This document shows positions 45,801 through 50,603 of a stretch of 50,603 bases of DNA, piece after piece; position 1 is the stretch's first letter; each line of letters begins with the position of its first letter. The position numbers and the translations under genes are program-made. This DNA is from an uncultured Gemmatimonadota bacterium (lineage in GTDB: Bacteria > Gemmatimonadota > Gemmatimonadetes > Gemmatimonadales > Gemmatimonadaceae). Where the stretch lies: positions 1-50,603 of the forward strand of contig CADEDA010000022.1 of assembly GCA_902825965.1 (NCBI GenBank), given 5' to 3'. The notes below the pieces were generated by a model that was given only the letters and a program-made list of their open reading frames with translations, was not told the origin of the DNA and made no database searches.

Positions 45801-46828
45801 GTGCGGAGTTCTTTCCCCTCGTCCGCGGCCTTGTAGATCGCGTCGAGCAGCTTGTAGACCCGCACCTGGTCGCGCGGCGGTTCGTAGGGCGTCTCCTCGC
45901 GCACCACCGAGAGGAAGTGGGCGAGTTCGGACTTGTAGGACTGGATGAACGCGGTGTCCTTGGTCGCCGCCCCGGTGGGCGAGACGTCCTCGGGGGCACC
46001 GTGGATCTCCTTGATGAGCCGCAGCGGCGCGAGCCGCGCCGAGCCCTTGGTGCCGATGATCTCGAACCAGAGGCGCTCCCCTTCGCCGACGTAGTTCGCG
46101 TTCACGTCGATGGTCACGGTGAACCCGCCGTCGCACTCGATGAAGACGAGGGCGGCGTCCTCCACCGCGTTGGCCCCGCGCGGGCGCTCCAGCGCCGCGC
46201 TCACGCGCGACACCCGCGGGAAGTCCGTGAGCCACCCAGCGAGGTCGAGCAACGGGAGTCCGAGTTCGAGGAAGGCCCCGCCGCCCGCCTCGGCGCGGCG
46301 GCTGCGCCACGGCGCCTGGCGCGCGCGCGGCCGATACGCGCCGGCGCGCACCGCGCGCACCTTGCCGAGCTCGCCGGCGCGCATGAAGGCATCGAGCGCC
46401 TGGGCGTCGAGCCGGAAGCGGTGGTTGTTGGCGACCATCACGACCTTCTTGGCCTTGTCGGCGGCGGCGAGGATGCGTTCCACTGCCTTGGCGTTGAGCC
46501 CGAGCGGCCGCTCGCAGAGCACGTGCTTCCGCGCCTTGAGGGCCGAGAGCACGTGGATCTCGTGCAGGTGGTTCGGCGTCGCGACGATCACGGCGTCGAT
46601 GTCCGCGACCTCCAGCATCTCCTCGATGTCGGTGAACACGTCGCGCACGCCGAACCGCGACGCGAGCGATCGCGCCTTGGCCGCATCGTTGTCGCACAGC
46701 GCGATGACCTGCACACCGCGCATCCGCGCGAGCACCGGCAGGTGGGCCGTCTGGGCGATGGCGCCGAGTCCCAGGACGGCGACCCGGAGCGGGCTGCGAG
46801 GGATGCCGGATGGCGGGGTGGGAGGCAA
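45797..46828 (-). CDS. Gfo/Idh/MocA family protein with altered catalytic residues
   Basis: A 343-residue Rossmann-fold protein. Seen: AVLGLGAIAQTAHLPVLARM for NAD(P) binding, DIDAVIVATPNHLHEIHVLSAL, and a C-terminal GFO/IDH beta-sheet domain. The usual EKP motif is ERP (Arg107 in place of the catalytic Lys), and the usual GGG-x-x-x-D-x-G-x-H pattern is GGGAFLELGLP, with Glu188 for Asp and Pro192 for His. The cofactor site looks intact but the canonical dehydrogenase chemistry is doubtful. TTG start with GGAG about 9 bases upstream. Coupled to the DUF4105 gene downstream. Confidence 0.88.
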   Translation of the reverse strand: MPPTPPSGIPRSPLRVAVLGLGAIAQTAHLPVLARMRGVQVIALCDNDAAKARSLASRFGVRDVFTDIEEMLEVADIDAVIVATPNHLHEIHVLSALKARKHVLCERPLGLNAKAVERILAAADKAKKVVMVANNHRFRLDAQALDAFMRAGELGKVRAVRAGAYRPRARQAPWRSRRAEAGGGAFLELGLPLLDLAGWLTDFPRVSRVSAALERPRGANAVEDAALVFIECDGGFTVTIDVNANYVGEGERLWFEIIGTKGSARLAPLRLIKEIHGAPEDVSPTGAATKDTAFIQSYKSELAHFLSVVREETPYEPPRDQVRVYKLLDAIYKAADEGKELRT

Positions 46829-46837
46829 CGCGAGCTC

Positions 46838-48208
46838 CTACGGGGTGAGAAGGCCGGACGGGATCTGGCCCAAGGTGGTGCCGGGATAATACGTCCGCAG
46901 GATCGTGCGCAGGTCCTGCCCGGCGCGCGCGCGACCGATCGCACCCCACTGGCACATCCCCACGCCGTGTCCGTAGCCGTTCCCGCGGATCACGGCGCGC
47001 ACCAGTCGGTCGGCCGATCGCTCGACACTCACCGAAAAATAGGAGCTGTTCAACAGCTCGCCACCGCTCGAGCGCAGGACCGCGCGGGCGTCGTTGCCGC
47101 GCACGAGGTAGCTGCCCCGGTCCGTCCGGACGATGAGTTGCCCCACGCGCCCGCTGGGTGTGCGCCGCTCGACGTGCAGGTCCGTCACGTGTCCAGGTCC
47201 GCCGCGGCCGACCTCGACCACCGAGGCGAGGTAGCGACGGACCAGTGCGTCGAGCTCCGCCGACGTGAAGGTGCGGGTCCAGGCGAAGCGCGGTGCGATG
47301 TCGCAGTAGTGCCGGTCCGTGCCGGGGATGCGGTCGCTCACGCGTTTCAGGTGTGGCTCCCCGTCGCTGCGCCAGACCTCCTCGGCGGCGGCCGTCTCCC
47401 CGCCGCAGGCGGAGTAGAACGGCGCATTCACGACCCGTCCACCCGAGAGCAGCACCAGACCGGCGGTGCCGCGCACGGCCTGGTCGGTGAGCGGTCGTTC
47501 CGCCGATTGCCCGCCGTAGACCTGGTCGCTCACCGAGGAGACGAGGTCGAAGTCCGGGCTGCGCCCGGTGCCGGCGCGGCTGTTGAGCAGCCGGATCACC
47601 GTGTACGAGCGCGCGGCGACGGCCTGTGCCTCGACCGCGGCGCGTTCATCGGGCCCGCGTTCCCCGATCTCGAGCGGGACCACGCCGCGGAGGTAGTCCT
47701 CGAGCGGGAGGTGGTTCACCAGCAGGATGCCGGTGTCGGTGGGCACGAAGGCGAGTGCGCCGCGGTACGCCTTGCCGGCCGCCCGCACCGTCCCCGCGTC
47801 GTCGGGGAACTGCAGCAGGGCGCCGGTGGCCCACGGCGTCGCGACGCCATCGTCGCGCACGGCGCGGGTGCGGGCGGCGCGGCGCTCCAGATGCCAGCGC
47901 TCGTTCGCGCGCGAGCGCACGAGCACGCTGCCGCGGCCATCGAGCAGTCGCCACGGGCCGGTCGCCGTGAGCGACGCCGTGTCCCGCGCGACCCGCAGCG
48001 CGACCCGCACCGGCGGTCCGCTCCCGATGCTCGGACTCGGCGGGGCCTCGTCCGTGGGGATGGGCTCCACCGTATCGGCGGCGACCTCGGGAGCCGCAGG
48101 CACCGGCCGCGGCGGGATGGGATACGACTCGGTGGGCAGCGGTCGGGAGAAGCAGGCTGCGACCGTCACGAGCGCGAGGCCCTGTACCGCGCGCCGCCAG
48201 CGGGTCAC
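46838..48208 (-). CDS. SpoIID/LytB domain lipoprotein
   Basis: A 456-residue protein: lipobox VTVAAC after a short signal peptide (MTRWRRAVQGLALVTVAAC), Pro-rich linker, then a SpoIID domain: LPLEDYLRGVVPLEIGERGPDERAAVEAQAVAARSYTV, YSACGGETAAAEEVW, and RGNGYGHGVGMCQWGAIGRARAGQDLRTILRTYYPG. SpoIID is a lytic transglycosylase acting on denuded glycans in spore-formers; here, in a non-sporulating context, a general cell-wall role is likely. GTG start overlaps the rimO stop. Confidence 0.9.
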   Translation of the reverse strand: MTRWRRAVQGLALVTVAACFSRPLPTESYPIPPRPVPAAPEVAADTVEPIPTDEAPPSPSIGSGPPVRVALRVARDTASLTATGPWRLLDGRGSVLVRSRANERWHLERRAARTRAVRDDGVATPWATGALLQFPDDAGTVRAAGKAYRGALAFVPTDTGILLVNHLPLEDYLRGVVPLEIGERGPDERAAVEAQAVAARSYTVIRLLNSRAGTGRSPDFDLVSSVSDQVYGGQSAERPLTDQAVRGTAGLVLLSGGRVVNAPFYSACGGETAAAEEVWRSDGEPHLKRVSDRIPGTDRHYCDIAPRFAWTRTFTSAELDALVRRYLASVVEVGRGGPGHVTDLHVERRTPSGRVGQLIVRTDRGSYLVRGNDARAVLRSSGGELLNSSYFSVSVERSADRLVRAVIRGNGYGHGVGMCQWGAIGRARAGQDLRTILRTYYPGTTLGQIPSGLLTP

Positions 48209-49590
48209 CGCCCGAAGCTCCCGATGGTCGTCGTCACGGGGAGCTCGCGTCGGCGCGGGCTCGCGACCGGCGCTGCGACCGGCTCGAGCACGCGCCGCAC
48301 CGTCGCGCGGAAGTCGTAGTCGTCGATCACGTCGTCCACGGTCACCTCGACGAAGCTGCCCGGTGCGGCGTCGGTGGCCACCCACGTCACGCCGTCGATA
48401 TCGTCCGCCTGCCACGGCAACCGGGCGCGGGCCATGCCGTCCGCATCGGCAGCGGCCTCGATGAGCGCCGGCGCCACCGACCCGATCCGCGACTCGTAGC
48501 GCTCGGCCGTGATGTGGCGCTGGAGTTCCTGGACCGCTTCCAGGCGCTCGCGCTTGAGCGGCTCCGGCACATCGTCGGCCAGGGCAGCGCCGCGTGTGCC
48601 CTCCTGTGGCGAGTACGTGAACACCCCCACACGCTCGAACTCGATCTCCCGGAGGAAATCGAGCAACTGCGCGAAGTCCCCCTCCGTCTCGCCCGGGAAG
48701 CCGACGATGCAGGTGGTGCGGATGGCCACCCCCGGCACCGCGTCGCGGAAGCGCGCGACCTTCTCGCGGATGCTCCGCTGGCGCTCCGGCCGGCGCATGC
48801 GTTCGAGCACGGCGTCGCTCGCGTGCTGGATGGGCATGTCGAGGTAGCGGAGCACGCGGGGCGCGCCGGCGATCACCTCGAGCAGGCGCGGGGTGATCCC
48901 GGCGGAGTACAGGTACATGTTCCGGAACCAGGGGATCGACGTCTCCGCCAGCAGTGACTCCAACAGCTCCGGCAGCCGGATGCCGTCCCGGCGGTCGCGG
49001 CCGTAGTGTGCCAGGTCCTGTGCCACGAGGTTGACCTCGCGGGCCCCCTGAAGTTCCAGCAGCTGCGCCTCGCGGACGATCTCGTCGCGCGCGAACGAGC
49101 GGTGCTTGCCGCGCATCAGCGGGATCGCGCAGAACGCGCAGCCGTGGTCGCAGCCCTCGCTCACCTTGAGGTAGCGCACGAACGGCGTGTCACCGGCGTA
49201 GACCCGCACGCCGGGATGCTGCGTGACCGGGTCGCCGATGAGGCCGCGCGCGTGCAGCTCGGGGACCAGGCGCTCGGTCTCCGACGCGCCCAGGAAGAAG
49301 TCGACCTCCGGCAACGCCGCCTCGAGCTCGGCCTTGTGGCGCTCGACCATGCAGCCCACCGCCACCACGGCGGTGGCGCTGCCGTCGCTCTTCATCCGCC
49401 CTGCCGCGACGATGGCATCGATGGATTCCTGCTTCGCCGCATCGATGAACCCGCAGGTGTTGACGATGATCAGTTCGGCGTCCTCGGCGTCGTCCACCGA
49501 CACGGCCCCGTGGTCGCGCAGCTGTGCGAGGTACCGCTCACTGTCGACCGTGTTCTTGTCGCAGCCCAGCGTGATGAGGCGGACTTTCAC
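48205..49590 (-). CDS. rimO: Ribosomal protein S12 methylthiotransferase RimO
   Basis: A 461-residue radical SAM enzyme adding a methylthio group to an Asp of S12. Seen: UPF0004 domain cysteines Cys10, Cys46 and Cys80 (LITLGCDKNTVDSE, NTCGFID, VGCMVER), radical SAM motif GCDHGCAFC (Cys147, 151, 154), and a C-terminal TRAM domain. RimO rather than MiaB is suggested by LGCDKNTVDSE and the S12-type layout. Followed by the SpoIID gene with overlap. Confidence 0.93.
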   Translation of the reverse strand: MKVRLITLGCDKNTVDSERYLAQLRDHGAVSVDDAEDAELIIVNTCGFIDAAKQESIDAIVAAGRMKSDGSATAVVAVGCMVERHKAELEAALPEVDFFLGASETERLVPELHARGLIGDPVTQHPGVRVYAGDTPFVRYLKVSEGCDHGCAFCAIPLMRGKHRSFARDEIVREAQLLELQGAREVNLVAQDLAHYGRDRRDGIRLPELLESLLAETSIPWFRNMYLYSAGITPRLLEVIAGAPRVLRYLDMPIQHASDAVLERMRRPERQRSIREKVARFRDAVPGVAIRTTCIVGFPGETEGDFAQLLDFLREIEFERVGVFTYSPQEGTRGAALADDVPEPLKRERLEAVQELQRHITAERYESRIGSVAPALIEAAADADGMARARLPWQADDIDGVTWVATDAAPGSFVEVTVDDVIDDYDFRATVRRVLEPVAAPVASPRRRELPVTTTIGSFGR

Positions 49591-49594
49591 TCGG

Positions 49595-50098
49595 TCACCG
49601 GTAGTTGCCGAACGAGAGCTGCACGTTGAACTCCTCGCCCTTGAGGAAGGCCATCACGGCCTGGAGTTCGTCGCGGCTCGGCGAGACGACACGGACCGTA
49701 TCGCCCTGGATGGAGGCCTGGACCTTCTTGAACTTCTGCGCCTTGATGGCCGCGACGACCTTCTTGCAGGTCTCGCCGTCGAGGGACTGCTTGAGCTTGA
49801 CGTCCCGATGCCAGGTGTCGCCGCCGCCGGGTGTGGGTTCACCGGCGTCGAGGTTCTTCACGGGCACCCCGCGCTTGATGAGCTTGGACTGGAGGATGTC
49901 CCACATCGCGCGCAGCCGCATGTCGGTGTCGCTGGAGAGCTTGATCAGCCCCTCGACGCGCTTGAACTCGACGGTGGCGAGCTTGGCGTCCTTGAAATCG
50001 TAGCGCTGCGCGATCTCCTTGGACGCCTGGTTGACGGCGTTGTCGACCTCCTGCAGGTCGACGGCGGTGGTGATATCGAAGCTGGCGTCTTTGGACAT
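49595..50098 (-). CDS. YajQ family nucleotide-binding protein
   Basis: A 167-residue YajQ/DUF520 protein: SFDITTAVDLQEVDNAVNQASKEIAQRYDFKD, then VEGLIKLSSDTDMRLRAMWDILQSKLIKRGV, KKVVAAIKAQKFKKVQASIQGDTVRVVSPSRDELQAVM and LSFGNYR at the end. Some members bind cyclic-di-GMP. Start MSKDASFDI chosen; upstream in-frame residues are Pro/Arg low-complexity. Four bases separate its stop from the rimO start. Confidence 0.94.
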   Translation of the reverse strand: MSKDASFDITTAVDLQEVDNAVNQASKEIAQRYDFKDAKLATVEFKRVEGLIKLSSDTDMRLRAMWDILQSKLIKRGVPVKNLDAGEPTPGGGDTWHRDVKLKQSLDGETCKKVVAAIKAQKFKKVQASIQGDTVRVVSPSRDELQAVMAFLKGEEFNVQLSFGNYR

Positions 50099-50235
50099 GG
50101 ACGGCGGACGGCGGGGAGCGGGCGGCGGGAGCGGGGCGCAGCGCAATTTCGCGCGTTCGGGGGGCAGATGCTACGGCAGCGCACCCTCGGCCCCGGATCG
50201 CCGTCCGCGGTGCGGCATCGGCCATCCGCCCTTCC

Positions 50236-50603
50236 CTACCCCAGATAACTCTCCAACGCCCGCGCCCGGCTCACGTGCCGGAGCCGCGACAGCGCCTTCT
50301 CCTTGATCTGCCGCACGCGCTCGCGCGTGATGTTGAGCACCGCCCCGATCTGTTCGAGCGTCATCGGCTCGGAGCCGTCGAGCCCGAAGTAGAGGCGGAG
50401 GATCTTGGATTCGCGCTCCTTGAGGCCCGCGAGTGCCTCGTGCACCGACTCCACCAGCGCCTTCTCGATGGTCTCCTCGTCCGGCGTCGCGCTCTGCGTG
50501 TCCGGGAGGTAGTCGAGCAGGCGGTTGTCCTCCCCCGGCGTCATCGGGGCGTCGAGCGAGAGGTGGGTCTGCGAGATCGACATGGTCTTCGCGACCTCCT
50601 CCT
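50236..50603 (-). CDS. rpoD: RNA polymerase sigma factor, RpoD type (C-terminal part)
   Basis: Partial: the frame is open to the right window edge (EEVAKT before MSISQ). Visible parts are the end of region 3 (MSISQTHLSLDAPMTPGEDN), the linker, and complete region 4: ALAGLKERESKILRLYFGLDGSEPMTLEQIGAVLNITRERVRQIKEKALSRLRH, the -35-binding helix-turn-helix. The spacing and the RERVRQIKEKAL sequence indicate a primary, RpoD-like sigma factor. The 137-bp gap to yajQ shows no convincing terminator. Confidence 0.9.
   Translation of the reverse strand, partial: EEVAKTMSISQTHLSLDAPMTPGEDNRLLDYLPDTQSATPDEETIEKALVESVHEALAGLKERESKILRLYFGLDGSEPMTLEQIGAVLNITRERVRQIKEKALSRLRHVSRARALESYLG

Overview
This is a GC-rich (roughly 69% by eye) bacterial chromosome segment, densely packed with core genes. 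Dense GTGA/ATGA start-stop overlaps, many secreted or lipoprotein genes with propeller, TPR or SPOR domains, and the mix of families suggest the phylum Gemmatimonadota; this is inferred from general character, not from a marker tree.

Layout. 1-9.9 kb: a hypothetical protein, a flippase-like membrane protein, then the widely conserved block ispE - tRNA-Gln(TTG) - prs - rplY - pth - (hppA, four-helix-bundle gene) - ychF. 9.9-15.8 kb (minus strand): a compact accessory locus that looks like a lasso-type RiPP cluster. In transcription order it holds a PqqD-like recognition protein, precursor peptide A, a PRMT-like methyltransferase, an asparagine-synthetase-like macrolactam synthetase, an HPr-kinase-like kinase, precursor peptide B and a nucleotidyltransferase. 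No leader peptidase (B2) is visible. 15.8-19.4 kb: a secreted TPR protein, the rpsF-rpsR-DUF2232-rplI ribosomal operon and rsfS. 19.4-30.8 kb: a very large protease/propeller/beta-barrel protein, a propeller-SPOR lipoprotein, a pseudo-ATPase-SPOR membrane protein, smc, a DAHP synthase and lolA. 30.8-35.6 kb (minus): rpmE-prfA-prmC-ylbF-tmk-ctpA, every junction overlapped. 35.6-41.1 kb: a lipoprotein, a Crp/Fnr regulator, an MBL-fold hydrolase, a CsgG-like protein and a GAF/HD-GYP protein. 41.1-50.6 kb (minus): rpoD-type sigma factor (partial), yajQ, rimO, a SpoIID-like lipoprotein, a Gfo/Idh-like protein with altered catalytic residues, a DUF4105 protein and a fused hydantoinase A/B.

The most interesting parts are the RiPP locus (two precursors ending in the same RRTG tail, a PRMT-like enzyme with a possible second recognition domain, and no visible protease), a release factor 1 gene whose only full-length start is CTG, a four-helix-bundle gene bracketed by inverted repeats, and a TGTGA-N6-TCACG site directly downstream of a Crp-like regulator. 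No gene-free stretch exceeds about 300 bases.
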